DNA from: Blautia sp. Marseille-P3201T
Lineage (GTDB): Bacteria > Bacillota > Clostridia > Lachnospirales > Lachnospiraceae
DNA length: 64,000 bases
Direction: 5' to 3'
Assembly (NCBI RefSeq): GCF_900120295.1
Contig: NZ_LT635469.1
Coordinates: 310,001 to 374,000 of the forward strand
The position numbers and the translations under genes were made by a program. Positions 26,936 through 36,484 of this stretch are shown here, one piece after another. The stretch's first letter is position 1; each line of letters opens with the position of its first letter. The notes under the pieces are model-generated. The model did no database searches and was not told the DNA's origin. It worked only from the letters and a program-made list of their open reading frames with translations.

Positions 26936-27062
26936 GCATAGCCAGTCCGGACGCCGGGAAGTTATACAGTGACCGATAGCAGGTCTTAGGAGTTGACAGC
27001 AGATAGCGTTGAAGTAGAAATCGGTAGATGAAATCTGTGATAAAGATAAGGAAAGGGGGAGC

Positions 27063-27386
27063 ATGAAAAAAGAAACAATGAAATGTAGAAAAGAAATCCG
27101 GCTGTATCGGTGGGAGCTGGAAGAGTTACAAAAACAGGCAGAAAAGATGGGGCTTTCTGATTCCCAGTATCTTCGTATGCTGATTACCAACCGCCCCAGG
27201 GATTACCCGGAAATCCGCAAGGAACTGGAACGCATGAACCAGGAAATCAACCGGATTGGTGTAAACATCAACCAGATTACCCATAACAATAACAGCGCCC
27301 TTTATTCCAGGGAAGATAAACACCGTCTGTATGTGTTTTTGAAGCAGATAAAAACACTGGTAAGCCAGGTGCAGGAAAGGCTGTAG
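27063..27386 (+). CDS. mobC: MobC-like relaxosome accessory protein
   Basis: A 107-residue protein with a ribbon-helix-helix-type N-terminus (EIRLYRWELEELQKQAEKMG) and the MobC signature INRIGVNINQITHNNN near residues 75-90. MobC proteins bind oriT and help the relaxase melt the nick site. It starts behind GAAAGGGGGAGC and ends three bases before the relaxase gene. Confidence 0.88.
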   Translation: MKKETMKCRKEIRLYRWELEELQKQAEKMGLSDSQYLRMLITNRPRDYPEIRKELERMNQEINRIGVNINQITHNNNSALYSREDKHRLYVFLKQIKTLVSQVQERL

Positions 27387-27389
27387 GTT

Positions 27390-28805
27390 ATGGCAATTAC
27401 AAAGTGCCTGCACATGAAACAGGCAAAAACGGGTTATCCGGCAAAACATCTGGCAAACGGTCTTCGCTATATTATGAACCCGGAGAAAACAGAACATGGC
27501 CGCTATGTCTGTGGACATAACTGTATTCCTGAACAGGCATTATCCCAGATGGTAGATACTAAACGTCATTTTGGAAAGCTGGATAAAAGGCAGGGCTACC
27601 ATTTCATTCTTTCGTTTGAGGAAGATGAGGTTTCGGAAGAAGAAGCCTTCCAAGTGGTAGGAGAGTTTGTGGCAGAATTTCTTGGAAAGGATTTTGAAGC
27701 GGTTTATGCAGTCCATAATGATACGGACCATATTCATGGGCACATTATTTTTAATTCAGTACGCTGTACTACGGGATATAAATACGATTATAAAAACGGG
27801 GATTGGGAAAACAGTATCCAGCCTCTGACCAACCGGATATGCAGGGAGCATGGTTTATCTGTGCTGGAGCTGGAAGAAGTAAAGGAAAAACGCAAACAAA
27901 AAGGACAGGAAGAAAAATCTCTTTCTGAACGGGACAGGCGGATCAGAAGAGATGTGGACCAGGCATTACAGGACGCAGGTTCTTATGAGGAATTTCTTGA
28001 AAATCTTTCCAGCATGGGATATGAGTTGCGGGGGAGAAAGCACCTTTCTGTTCGGGAACCCGGAGCAGGAAGGGCAAGACGGCTTGACCAGCTAGGGGAA
28101 GAATATACAGAGGAAAGGCTTCGGCAGCGTTTTGGACGCCTTCCAATCCCGGAAATGACCGGAGAGGAGATACCGATAGAATGGACGTATGTGTTTATCC
28201 CATACCGGGAGCGGCATTTGACCAGATACCAGAAGGAACGTTTTCTTCGCAGGTACCGGCAGGGGAAACCAATGGCAGACTCTAAAACCTGGAAATACAG
28301 GGTAGCAATCCATGAATTGAAAAAATTGCAGGAGGAATTTGATTTTCTGGCAGCTTATCGCATACAGGATAAGGCGCAGTTGAAAGCCATTTCTGATGCA
28401 ACAAAGGAACAGCTTTGGGAAAACAGCAGGGCAAGAAAGCAGCTACGAAAAGAAATGGTTCCTTATGAGGAAATGCTTCTGCTTCTCAATAAGCTGCAGG
28501 AAAAACAGATGGAAGCAGAACTTTATCAGGAAGGGTATCAGGAATTTTTTCAAGACCACCAGACATACCAAAACCTTCTTGGGCAGTTAAAAGAAATGGG
28601 ATATTCCTTGTCTGAGGCAGAACAGACAGACGCTTATTTCTTTGAGAAAGAGGAGCGTTTGCGGATCGAACGGAAAAAAATCTTAAAAGAAAAAAGGATT
28701 GCAGAGCGTCTGCGTGAAAAAGCAGAAGAAAAAGAAAACTTGGAAGCACAACAGAAGGAAAAGAATAGGGAAACGTCTGCAAGGGGCAGAAGAAAAGGAG
28801 GGTAA
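27390..28805 (+). CDS. Relaxase, MOBP family
   Basis: A 471-residue nuclease. The metal-binding motif HNDTDHIHGHIIFN at residues ~109-122 is the HxDxxHxH of relaxases. Tyr residues near the N-terminus (GYPAKHLANGLRYI) are candidates for the nicking tyrosine. The C-terminal half is a charged helical and coiled-coil region ending in a basic tail. It nicks oriT and pilots the strand to the coupling protein. It starts immediately after mobC. Confidence 0.93.
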   Translation: MAITKCLHMKQAKTGYPAKHLANGLRYIMNPEKTEHGRYVCGHNCIPEQALSQMVDTKRHFGKLDKRQGYHFILSFEEDEVSEEEAFQVVGEFVAEFLGKDFEAVYAVHNDTDHIHGHIIFNSVRCTTGYKYDYKNGDWENSIQPLTNRICREHGLSVLELEEVKEKRKQKGQEEKSLSERDRRIRRDVDQALQDAGSYEEFLENLSSMGYELRGRKHLSVREPGAGRARRLDQLGEEYTEERLRQRFGRLPIPEMTGEEIPIEWTYVFIPYRERHLTRYQKERFLRRYRQGKPMADSKTWKYRVAIHELKKLQEEFDFLAAYRIQDKAQLKAISDATKEQLWENSRARKQLRKEMVPYEEMLLLLNKLQEKQMEAELYQEGYQEFFQDHQTYQNLLGQLKEMGYSLSEAEQTDAYFFEKEERLRIERKKILKEKRIAERLREKAEEKENLEAQQKEKNRETSARGRRKGG

Positions 28806-29759
28806 ATGACAGTAGAAGGACAACGGTATCTGGAAGAATGCCGGAAAGTTTTAAAAGAAGAACAGATGGACGCAGTTTCTATGGGGCTGGATTTTGGTCT
28901 TCCTGTTTCGGATATCCAGAAGGTAGTTAAGAGTAACCAGGAAGCCCCGGTGATGAAAGCAATCATCATAGGGCTTATGGAAGGGATTGGGGAAATCGAC
29001 TTTTTATGTGAAGGAAATTATAACCAGTTCCAGGTACGGGAAATCGTAGAAGGCTTAAAAAACGGGCTGGATCTGGAAGAGGTGAAAACCTATGCCGGAA
29101 ATGAACTGCCGGCCAGTCGTATGCGGACCATGCGGATACAACTGGAAGAGTCAAAGGTAAAAAAAGAAGTTCCGAAAGATGAAGAAATGCGTTCTTATAT
29201 GAAAAATCTTATGGGGATCATGGAACAATCCATTCAGCAGTTCCGGGAAAGCAATGACCGTTTTACAGCTTTGTCCTCTCTGGTAAAGGAGCATGTTGTT
29301 GAAGAGAAAAATCAGGAGATTAAAGACCTGTATGAGAACCTGCAATACAAAGATAAAAATATACAGGAATTAAGGGAAAAGCTGGCAAAGAAAGAGCAGG
29401 AAATTCAGGATCTGAAAAAAGAAGCAGAAAAATACAGGGAAAAAACAGAAGCTGTTTCCAGGGAAACAAAAGTGGTATTGGAAGAAAAAAGCATACAAAC
29501 AGCAGAAGGGCTGCAAAAAAGTAAGCGCCGGCTGCTTGGGATTGCCATGCTTGGGAAAAAAGTACCCAAAAGTGTTGTGGAGAAGATCCTGGAATATAAC
29601 CTGTCCGCAGAGCAGTTGGAAGAAATCCGCCAGTGCGTAGAAAGTGGGCTGGCAGATGCAGAAATCCTTCAGGTGATGGAGAACAGCCCTTCACCGGAGA
29701 GAATGAAAAAAATGAGGGAAATTATCCTTTTGATGCGGAAACGGAAGGCGGGTGTGTAA
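28806..29759 (+). CDS. Mobilisation-region coiled-coil protein
   Basis: A 317-residue soluble protein starting one base after the relaxase stop. Residues ~100-230 are mostly coiled coil (KNQEIKDLYENLQYKDK onward). The N- and C-terminal parts share a helical repeat (LEEVKTYAGNELPASRMRTM and DAEILQVMENSPSPERMKKM), also seen at the end of the T4CP. The repeat suggests a small helical module used by several transfer proteins. The exact role is unknown. Confidence 0.7.
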   Translation: MTVEGQRYLEECRKVLKEEQMDAVSMGLDFGLPVSDIQKVVKSNQEAPVMKAIIIGLMEGIGEIDFLCEGNYNQFQVREIVEGLKNGLDLEEVKTYAGNELPASRMRTMRIQLEESKVKKEVPKDEEMRSYMKNLMGIMEQSIQQFRESNDRFTALSSLVKEHVVEEKNQEIKDLYENLQYKDKNIQELREKLAKKEQEIQDLKKEAEKYREKTEAVSRETKVVLEEKSIQTAEGLQKSKRRLLGIAMLGKKVPKSVVEKILEYNLSAEQLEEIRQCVESGLADAEILQVMENSPSPERMKKMREIILLMRKRKAGV

Positions 29760-30179
29760 ATGGCAGAACTTGAACATGTGGTAAAAACATTTTCCCTTTT
29801 GGAAGCTGCCGAAAAGGAACAGCCCTTTCTTACCAGGGAGCAGAAACAGGATTTGTACCGTATTGCTTTTCATAAGGAGTCTATGGAAGAGGTAGAAAAA
29901 ATTATTTTGCAGTTACAGGCGCCTCATGCAGGAAAGGAAGAAAAAGAGCGTATCCTTTCTCATTACCTTGAACCGTTTTTTCAGGTTCCGGAAAATATTT
30001 TGCAGATTGAGAATTATATTTTTCAGCTTCAATATATGACCTATGAAAAGGAAAAAGCAAACCACATGCTGGCGGCTCTCTTAAAACAGGAAAATATCCA
30101 GTATGACCTGGAAGCCATGCTTACAGAAGGAAAAATAAAGGCGGCTGTTCCAGTAAAAAAGGACAGGGCAATGGGATAG
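29760..30179 (+). CDS. ICE hypothetical protein, 139 residues
   Basis: A mostly helical soluble protein beginning MAELEHVVKTFSLLEAAEK. It begins directly at the previous stop, within the relaxase-PcfB operon. No family recognised. The helical segment LTREQKQDLYRIAFHKESMEEVEKI resembles the helical repeat of its neighbours. Confidence 0.65.
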   Translation: MAELEHVVKTFSLLEAAEKEQPFLTREQKQDLYRIAFHKESMEEVEKIILQLQAPHAGKEEKERILSHYLEPFFQVPENILQIENYIFQLQYMTYEKEKANHMLAALLKQENIQYDLEAMLTEGKIKAAVPVKKDRAMG

Positions 30180-30189
30180 GAGGGAGAGC

Positions 30190-31353
30190 ATGAGTGAAAT
30201 ACAAGATGCGGCGCAGATCATTAAAGTTTCCTTTGAAGGCGCAGAAATCATTCTGAAAATGGGAAATACAGGCTGGCAGTTTGTAAAAGATATTTGTGCG
30301 GTATTTAAAAAAGTTCTGGACCAGGAAAAACTGTCAGGGAAAACTTCTGTACAAAAGCTCCTGAAAATGGGAGGCGATTTACAGGTTTTCCGTTTTGAAA
30401 CAAAAGACCTGGAGCGGGTAAAAGCCCTGGCAAATAAGTATGGGATTTTATATTCCATTTTGCCGGATTTGAATGAGAAGGACGGTATGAGTGAAATTTT
30501 GTTCCATTCCCAGGCAGCACCCCGTATTCAGTCCATGATGGCAAAAATTGAACATTCCAATATTGGGACGTTAGATGAATACTATGAAAATGCAGAGCCG
30601 GATAAGGTGGAGCAGTTGGTAGAAGAAGTAAAAAAGCCTGCCCTGCCGGAGCCGAAGGAGTGTGAACTGGTTGCGCGGGAGCTGGCGAAAAACCAGGTGG
30701 AGAAGATCAGTGATGTCCGTTCCCGTCTGAATATGACCTGGCTTCAGATCTGGCCGATTATCTGCTACATGGAAGAACAGGGGATTTTGGAGAAAGGGAA
30801 GGAAGGTACGGTAACACTGACCAGGACACCGGAACAGATGGAAGAATTGGTAGATTCCCAGCAGTGGAAACAGTTGTTTGGGGAAGAGGAAGCCCAAAGA
30901 CGCAGCACTGGAAGCAGCCAGGAAACAGAAGAAAAGATGCAGGTCATTCAGCGTATCCAAAAGGAGAAACGGAACAATCCAGGTGTGAATGCCATTACCA
31001 TAGACCAGAAGCTGGTATATGAAGAAACAGAGCATCATATCAAAACCAGGATTCCGTACCGTAAGAATGAATTTATCTGGCTGGATAAATCGGAAATTAG
31101 CTGGATTAATGACCATAAGACGATTTTTGCAGGATTGGAAAAGAAGAAGGAGTATGCAATTTTAGACCTGGAGGACCGTTTTCTTAGAAAAACTTCGGGG
31201 GAAGATTTATATAGGGAAAGCTATGACCCGGTACACAGGGAACGTGCCAGACAGGAGCAGGAAAAGATACGCAGAAGAAGGGAGCAGAATTACAGGAAGG
31301 CACAACAGAACCTGGAAGCAGGGAGAAGAACCATACAGGGGCGAAGGAGGTAG
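30190..31353 (+). CDS. PcfB/DUF3801 conjugation protein
   Basis: A 387-residue protein whose first ~120 residues (AAQIIKVSFEGAEIILKMG, then FRFETKDLERVKALANKYGI) match PcfB/DUF3801. PcfB works with the coupling protein PcfC/TraG and the relaxase to dock substrate DNA. The remainder has a winged-helix-like stretch (DVRSRLNMTWLQIWPIICYME) and a very basic Arg/Gln-rich tail. It immediately precedes the T4CP gene, as in related elements. Confidence 0.85.
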   Translation: MSEIQDAAQIIKVSFEGAEIILKMGNTGWQFVKDICAVFKKVLDQEKLSGKTSVQKLLKMGGDLQVFRFETKDLERVKALANKYGILYSILPDLNEKDGMSEILFHSQAAPRIQSMMAKIEHSNIGTLDEYYENAEPDKVEQLVEEVKKPALPEPKECELVARELAKNQVEKISDVRSRLNMTWLQIWPIICYMEEQGILEKGKEGTVTLTRTPEQMEELVDSQQWKQLFGEEEAQRRSTGSSQETEEKMQVIQRIQKEKRNNPGVNAITIDQKLVYEETEHHIKTRIPYRKNEFIWLDKSEISWINDHKTIFAGLEKKKEYAILDLEDRFLRKTSGEDLYRESYDPVHRERARQEQEKIRRRREQNYRKAQQNLEAGRRTIQGRRR

Positions 31354-31395
31354 AGAACCGGAGCAATTCAGAAAAAGAAGAAACAGTCCTGGGGC

Positions 31396-32739
31396 ATGTA
31401 TCTTATTGGTGGCATAGCTTCCGGCTATGGAGGTTATCTCTTGAACGTGTGTTATCAGCCCGGAAAGGATATCAATTATTTTTTAAACCGTCTGGATCAG
31501 GTGATGGTAGCCCCGTTTGCCAATTATTGGAACGAAACTTCCTTAAAAGCAATCATTTTGGGGATTTTTGTATATGTGATCGGTATGGTCATGTATGTCA
31601 CCAGCCGGAAAAACTATATGCCGGGACAGGAATTTGGTACCGCTGTTTTTGCAGATCCGAAAAAAGTGGCAAAGCAGTTTGCGGATAAAGATGAACACAA
31701 TAACCTGATCTTATCCCAGAATGTCAGGCTGTCCATGAATACCAGAAAGACCAGGAGAAACCTAAATGTCCTGGTAATCGGAGGAAGCGGCGCTGGAAAA
31801 ACCTTGTTCATGGTGAAACCCAATCTCCTTCAGTTAAGCAGGGCTTCCCAGATCATTACAGATCCCAAAGGGGAGATTTTAAGATGCTGCGGAGGTATGC
31901 TGAAAGCGCATGGATACCGGATACGGGTGCTGAACCTGGTGGAAATGGAGCAGTCTAACGGATATAATCCATTCCGCTATATCCGCTCTGAAACAGATAT
32001 TGTAAAACTGGTTACCAACCTGATCAATAATACCACACCGAAAAACGCACAGCCCAGTGATCCATTCTGGGAGAAAGCCGAGTCTTTGTACTTGCAGGCC
32101 ATTTTTCTTTATGTGTGGCAGGAGTGTGAAATGGAGAAAAGGAATTTCCGTATGGTTCTGCAGCTTTTGAATGAGGCGGAAGTCCATGCAGACGGTTCCC
32201 CTTCTGATTTAGACCGGCGTTTCCGCAGACTGGAGAGAAAAAAGGGAAGCAATCACCCTGCTTTAATCCAGTATAATAAAGTGATCCGGGGTGCCGGAGA
32301 TACGGTAAGGAGTATCATCATTTCCGCAAATGCAAGGCTGGGATTGTTACAGAACCCACAAATTTTGCGGATTCTGGATCATGATGAAATGGAGATTGAG
32401 GAGATTGGGCTTGGTGTTGACGGGGACAGAAACCGGAAGACTGCACTTTTTTGTGTAACGCCGGATTCGGATAAGAGTTATGCCTTTTTAATTGGTATGC
32501 TTTATTCCCAGATTTTCCAGGAATTGTATTACCAGGCAGACTTCCATTACAATGGAAAACTTCCCATTAACGTCAATTTTATGCTGGACGAATTTGCCAA
32601 CGTGCCATTGCCAGATGACTACTGCAGCCTCCTTAGTACCATGCGTTCCAGGAATATTTCATGTACCATTTTTATCCAAAACCTTGCCCAGATCAAGGCT
32701 TTGTTTGAGAAAACCTGGGAAACCATACCGGGTAATTGT
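31396..32739 (+). CDS. Type IV coupling protein VirD4/TraG, 5' exon
   Basis: First 448 codons of the transfer ATPase: two membrane helices near the N-terminus (about residues 1-16 and 54-73), Walker A GGSGAGKT at ~residue 129 and Walker B NFMLDEFAN at ~394. It couples the relaxosome to the secretion channel. The gene is cut by a group II intron after codon GNC. The second exon is 35250-35987, and removal of the intron would restore one frame of 693 residues. The ATG at 31396 lacks a good ribosome site. The open frame extends ten codons upstream to an ATT at 31366, so the true start may be non-canonical or mutated. Confidence 0.88.
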
Positions 32740-33309
32740 GTGCGCCCAGAAGTCGCCAGCGCAATATAAATTGGCGACGTGGTATTTACAGGATACCGCC
32801 TTTAGCAAGCGGTAGGTAAAAGTATCAGGTGATGAAAAATCACAACCTATTATTCTACAACTTATCCGAGAGGGGAAACCCGAAGGGGAGTGTAGCATGT
32901 TGTTGTTCCAGTTGGAACGTAAATAGGAAAGGCGCTAATCCTATGCGTCAGAATATTTAAGAATAAAAATCAGTGTATGAGGTACAAAGCTAAACTGCCT
33001 AAACGATAGCCAGAGTGGGGGAAACTGTGCCCCGCATACGAAAAGGATTGAAACGTATGCTTTTCATGTTGGTTTCATTTCGCAGTTATGAAAGCAAGCG
33101 ATACTCATGAAAGAGCAACCGCAAGACAGCGGATAAATGGCGAAAGTCGGTGCCGACAACACTGAATGCTAATCCTGTATTTACTAACTGGGGATGACCT
33201 AAACCTGGTAACAGGCATGGTCACACAGCTCCCATAGTAGTCCGAGACGTTAATGACGTTCACATGGCGAAGGGGAGCAGCTTATCAGAAAATACTAAAA
33301 TGAAGGAAG

Positions 33310-35142
33310 GTGCGAGAGGCATTGAGAAATCCAACTGAGGTATTGAAAAATTTGATGGAAAAGTCAAAGAATGAAACTTACAGATTTCAGAGATTATACA
33401 GAAATCTGTACAATCCGGAGTTTTATTGGCTTGCGTATAAAAATATCTACGCAAATGATGGCAGTATGACTGCCGGAGCTGATGGAACAACGATTGATGG
33501 CATGGGTAACAAGAGAATTGAGAGGATTATTTTATCCTTAAAAGACCGAAGTTACCAACCTAAGCCTGCAAGAAGAGAATATATTGCAAAGAAAAACAGC
33601 AGTAAAAAACGTCCTCTGGGTATTCAGTCGGGGGATGATAAACTCGTGCAGGAAGTCGTTAAGATGATTTTGGAGAGTATTTATGAGCCTGTGTTCAGTA
33701 ATAAATCACATGGGTTCAGACCAAACAGAAGCTGTCAGACAGCACTGAAACAGATACAGAACACCTTTACTGGTGCGAACTGGTTTGTGGAAGGAGATAT
33801 ACACGCTTGTTTTGACAGTTTCGACCACCATGTAGTTATCGACCTCTTGAAAAAGAGGATTGATGACGAAGCGTTTATCCAGCTTATATGGAAATTCCTA
33901 AAAGCAGGATATATGGAACAATGGACATTCAACAGAACCTATAGCGGAGTGCCGCAGGGGTCGGGAGTCAGTCCAGTGCTGGCAAATATTTACCTTCATG
34001 AATTGGACAAATTTATGGAAAATTATGCAGAAAACTTCAATACAGAAGCTAAGAAGAAACATTTTTCTACTGCATATAAGTCCAGTGTCGGTAAGGCATA
34101 CAGATATAGGAAAAAGGGCAGAGAGATATGGGATAGTCTGTCTGACGAAGAAAAGAAAATCAGATGCAAAAATCTTAAGGAACTGGAAATGATTGAAAAA
34201 TCTACAACACCTTACGTCTATAACGACAGTAATTATAAAAGGGTGCAGTATACGAGATATGCGGATGATTTTATCATCGGGGTTATTGGTAGCAAAGCAG
34301 ACGCAGAAGCTATCAAGAAAGACGTGAAAATATTCCTGCAAAAAGCATTGAAATTAGAAATGTCAGACACTAAGACAAAGGTTACGCACACTGGAGACAG
34401 AGCAAGATTTCTAGGTTACGACATTACGGTATCAAGAGTGCAGACGCTACAGAAGGCTTCTAACGGAAGGGTTCAGAGATGTCAGACAGGAGTTGTTAAA
34501 CTGTACGTTCCACGCGAAAAATGGGTAGGTAAGTTAATTGAATACAAAGCAATGAAAATCAAAATCAACGAAAACGGAAAAGAGAGATTTGTAGCCCTTC
34601 ATAGGGGAAAACTGGTAAACCAGAGCGATATTGAAATTCTCGCAAGATACAATGCAGAAGTCCGTGGACTATATAATTATTACACCATAGCGAATGACTC
34701 CTTTAAAATAGGGAGATTTGCCAATGTAATGAAATACAGCATGTATAAAACATTTGCGTGCAAGTATAAGACGAATGTTCATGAGATTAAGCGGAGATAT
34801 TGCAGAAACGAATTATTTACAGTTGCGTATGAAACAAGGCAGGGAATGAAAACAACAACATTCTACAGGGATGGTTATAAACGGAAGGAATGTGCTACAA
34901 AGTTTGATAATGTAAGCGAGCTTCCGCAGTTTTCAAGATATGCCAAAACTAACACTCTCAAACAGAGAGTGGAACGTCATACTTGTGAATTATGCCAAAA
35001 AGACTGTAGAAATCTGGTAATACACCAAGTTAAGAAACTCAAAGATTTAAAGGGAAATACAGAGTGGGTATTACTCATGCGAAAAAGGAGACGGAAAACA
35101 CTCGTGGTATGCCCCGAATGCCATAATTTAATTCATTCGTAA
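33310..35142 (+). CDS. ltrA: Group II intron reverse transcriptase/maturase (LtrA-like)
   Basis: A 610-residue intron-encoded protein with all reverse-transcriptase blocks (KKRPLGIQSGDDKLVQEV, FVEGDIHACFDSFDHH, GVPQGSGVSPVLANIYLH) and catalytic YADD near residue 317. A maturase domain X follows, then an HNH endonuclease with zinc-type pairs (CELCQKDC and CPECHNLIH) at the C-terminus. It should support splicing and retrohoming. Starts at GTG 33310 behind GAAGGAAG; a TTG four codons later is an alternative. Confidence 0.95.
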   Translation: MREALRNPTEVLKNLMEKSKNETYRFQRLYRNLYNPEFYWLAYKNIYANDGSMTAGADGTTIDGMGNKRIERIILSLKDRSYQPKPARREYIAKKNSSKKRPLGIQSGDDKLVQEVVKMILESIYEPVFSNKSHGFRPNRSCQTALKQIQNTFTGANWFVEGDIHACFDSFDHHVVIDLLKKRIDDEAFIQLIWKFLKAGYMEQWTFNRTYSGVPQGSGVSPVLANIYLHELDKFMENYAENFNTEAKKKHFSTAYKSSVGKAYRYRKKGREIWDSLSDEEKKIRCKNLKELEMIEKSTTPYVYNDSNYKRVQYTRYADDFIIGVIGSKADAEAIKKDVKIFLQKALKLEMSDTKTKVTHTGDRARFLGYDITVSRVQTLQKASNGRVQRCQTGVVKLYVPREKWVGKLIEYKAMKIKINENGKERFVALHRGKLVNQSDIEILARYNAEVRGLYNYYTIANDSFKIGRFANVMKYSMYKTFACKYKTNVHEIKRRYCRNELFTVAYETRQGMKTTTFYRDGYKRKECATKFDNVSELPQFSRYAKTNTLKQRVERHTCELCQKDCRNLVIHQVKKLKDLKGNTEWVLLMRKRRRKTLVVCPECHNLIHS

Positions 35143-35162
35143 CACCGCAAATGATAAGCGGA

Positions 35163-35196
35163 AAGCCGTATACATCGAGAGGTGTACGTGCGGTTT
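35163..35196 (+). ncRNA. Group II intron domain V
   Basis: A hairpin of about 34 bases with the AGC catalytic triad in the 5' strand (AAGCCGTATACAT), a short loop and the GTACGTGCGGTTT 3' strand, located 53 bases before the intron end. Both spacing and sequence match domain V of group II introns. Confidence 0.75.
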
Positions 35197-35249
35197 GGGA
35201 GGGAGTGGATGCAAGTCCTTTTCGAAGGATGAGCTGAAGCTTACCTCAT

Positions 35250-35987
35250 GATTCCCTGGTATATCTTGGTGGGAATGAACAGTCCACGCATAAGTATATC
35301 AGTGAGTCCCTGGGAAAAGGAACCATTGATAAAAAAAGCAGTGGGGAAACCAAAGGCCGGCAGGGGAGCAGTTCCCGGAATTATGATGTGCTGGGGCGTG
35401 AGCTTTTGACACCGGACGAAACCCGAAAGCTGGATAACTCAGAGTGTATTTTGTTAATCAGGGGTTGTGATCCCATTATTGATAAGAAATACAATACGTT
35501 TGCACACTCCAGATTTTCGGAAACAGAAGATGGCGGGGCAGCGCCTTATATCCATGACAGAATGGCTGCAAAAAAACAGGCGGTACAGATTTTAAACGAA
35601 GAATCCCTGGATTATTATAAGAAGAAAAAGGAACAGGGAGAAGATGTTCAGATTGTGGAACTGTCTTTTGATGAAATTTTTTCTTATGAGCCTATTCCTA
35701 AGAAGATTTTTTCGGAGGAAGAGCTGAAAGAGAACCAGAAGAAGAGAACGGTAGAGGAGGTGAGGCCGCCGAAGAAAACGGAAAAACCGGTACAGACAGA
35801 GGAAGAAAAACTTTCTGAATTATTGGAAAGCCATGTTTATAATGAGGAACAGTTGGGAGAAATCATGCTTGCCATTGGTGCTGGAATTTCGTATGATAAA
35901 ATCCTTCAAATGGCAGATACAAAAAACAGTGCTGAAAAGATGAAGGAAATCCGTAAAAAATTTACAAAAGAAACAGCCTCGGATTAA
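35250..35987 (+). CDS. Type IV coupling protein VirD4/TraG, 3' exon
   Basis: The C-terminal 245 codons of the T4CP, continuing in frame from 32739 once the intron is removed: DSLVYLGGNEQSTHKYISES, then RELLTPDETRKLDNSECILL, typical of VirD4/TraG ends. The last ~60 residues repeat the helical module seen in the 317-residue protein (LGEIMLAIGAGISYDKILQM, then SAEKMKEIRKKF), suggesting a shared docking element. Without splicing, only a truncated ATPase would be made. Confidence 0.85.
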   Translation, partial: DSLVYLGGNEQSTHKYISESLGKGTIDKKSSGETKGRQGSSSRNYDVLGRELLTPDETRKLDNSECILLIRGCDPIIDKKYNTFAHSRFSETEDGGAAPYIHDRMAAKKQAVQILNEESLDYYKKKKEQGEDVQIVELSFDEIFSYEPIPKKIFSEEELKENQKKRTVEEVRPPKKTEKPVQTEEEKLSELLESHVYNEEQLGEIMLAIGAGISYDKILQMADTKNSAEKMKEIRKKFTKETASD

Positions 35988-36019
35988 AGAAGGCAGATTT
36001 TTGGAAACCTGTAGTTTTT

Positions 36020-36066
36020 GCATTACGCAGGGCAGGTTTTTAAAAATCTGTCTTTTTGCGTAATGC
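36020..36066. terminator. Hairpin between T4CP and Maff2 genes
   Basis: GCATTACGCA (36020-36029) pairs with TGCGTAATGC (36057-36066), and an inner palindrome GGCAGGTTTTT/AAAAATCTGTC extends the stem. There is no long outer T run, so it could be a partial terminator or an mRNA processing or stability element before the pilin-like gene. Confidence 0.55.
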
Positions 36067-36098
36067 GGTATCAATCACATGAAAAGGAGTAAAAAGAT

Positions 36099-36437
36099 AT
36101 GAAAATCAAAGAGGTTATCAGAAAGAAACAGAACCGCTTGAAAAAATCTCTACTGGGAGTCCTGGCAGTAAGCGCTGCCACTGTTTCCCTGTTCCCCCAG
36201 ACTGTCATGGCTTCCGGGGTAAGTGACGTAACACAGCCGCTTATGAATTTAAAGACACTGGTGATCAGCATTATCGGTGCGGTGGGTGTGATTATCCTGG
36301 CAAAAAACGTGATGGAATTTGCACAGGCTTACCAACAGCAGGACAGTTCTTCTATGAACAGTGCCATTAAAGGAATTGTTGCAGGGCTTATTATGGCAGC
36401 CATTTCCTCCGTTCTTACTTTCCTGGGAATTAGCTAA
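36099..36437 (+). CDS. Maff2/VirB2-like pilin
   Basis: A 112-residue protein with a signal-like N-terminus (basic start, SLLGVLAVSAATVSLF, cleavage near MASG) and two membrane helices (about 50-70 and 88-110) separated by a short polar loop, the layout of VirB2/TrbC pilins. This is the Maff2 family of Tn1549-type elements. Preceded by AAAAGGAG. It precedes the VirB6-like gene. Confidence 0.8.
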   Translation: MKIKEVIRKKQNRLKKSLLGVLAVSAATVSLFPQTVMASGVSDVTQPLMNLKTLVISIIGAVGVIILAKNVMEFAQAYQQQDSSSMNSAIKGIVAGLIMAAISSVLTFLGIS

Positions 36438-36484
36438 AACCATTCTTCTTTTTGAGATAAGCAGATAAGAAGAGAGGTGAAGTG

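Larger units (their letters stand above)
26668..27010. repeat. GATAGC repeats flanking oriT
   Basis: GATAGC or its complement GCTATC appears at about 26668, 26776, 26797, 26830, 26850, 26975 and 27003, in both orientations and mostly extended to GATAGCAG. Seven copies in 340 bp directly before the relaxosome genes suggest binding sites for MobC or a regulator. Confidence 0.6.
32740..35249 (+). mobile_element. Group II intron within the T4CP gene
   Basis: The 5' end GTGCGCCCAG (32740) matches the group II GUGYG start and the 3' end ...ACCTCAT fits the AY end. Exons join in phase as GNC|DSLVYLGG, restoring the conserved VirD4 sequence. About 570 bp of structured RNA (domains I-III) precede the intron-encoded protein. 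A domain V-like hairpin at about 35163-35196 carries AGCCGTAT...ACGTGCGGTTT. Total 2510 bp. The intron shares the orientation of the host gene, as needed for splicing. Confidence 0.9.

Noticed and set aside
26668-27010. GATAGC repeats as a CRISPR array
   Set aside because: The repeats are only 6-8 bp, occur in both orientations at irregular distances, and no cas genes are present.
33310-35142. Reverse transcriptase as a retron or diversity-generating element
   Set aside because: The protein has maturase and HNH regions, and precise group II intron ends plus domain V surround it; no template/variable repeat was seen.
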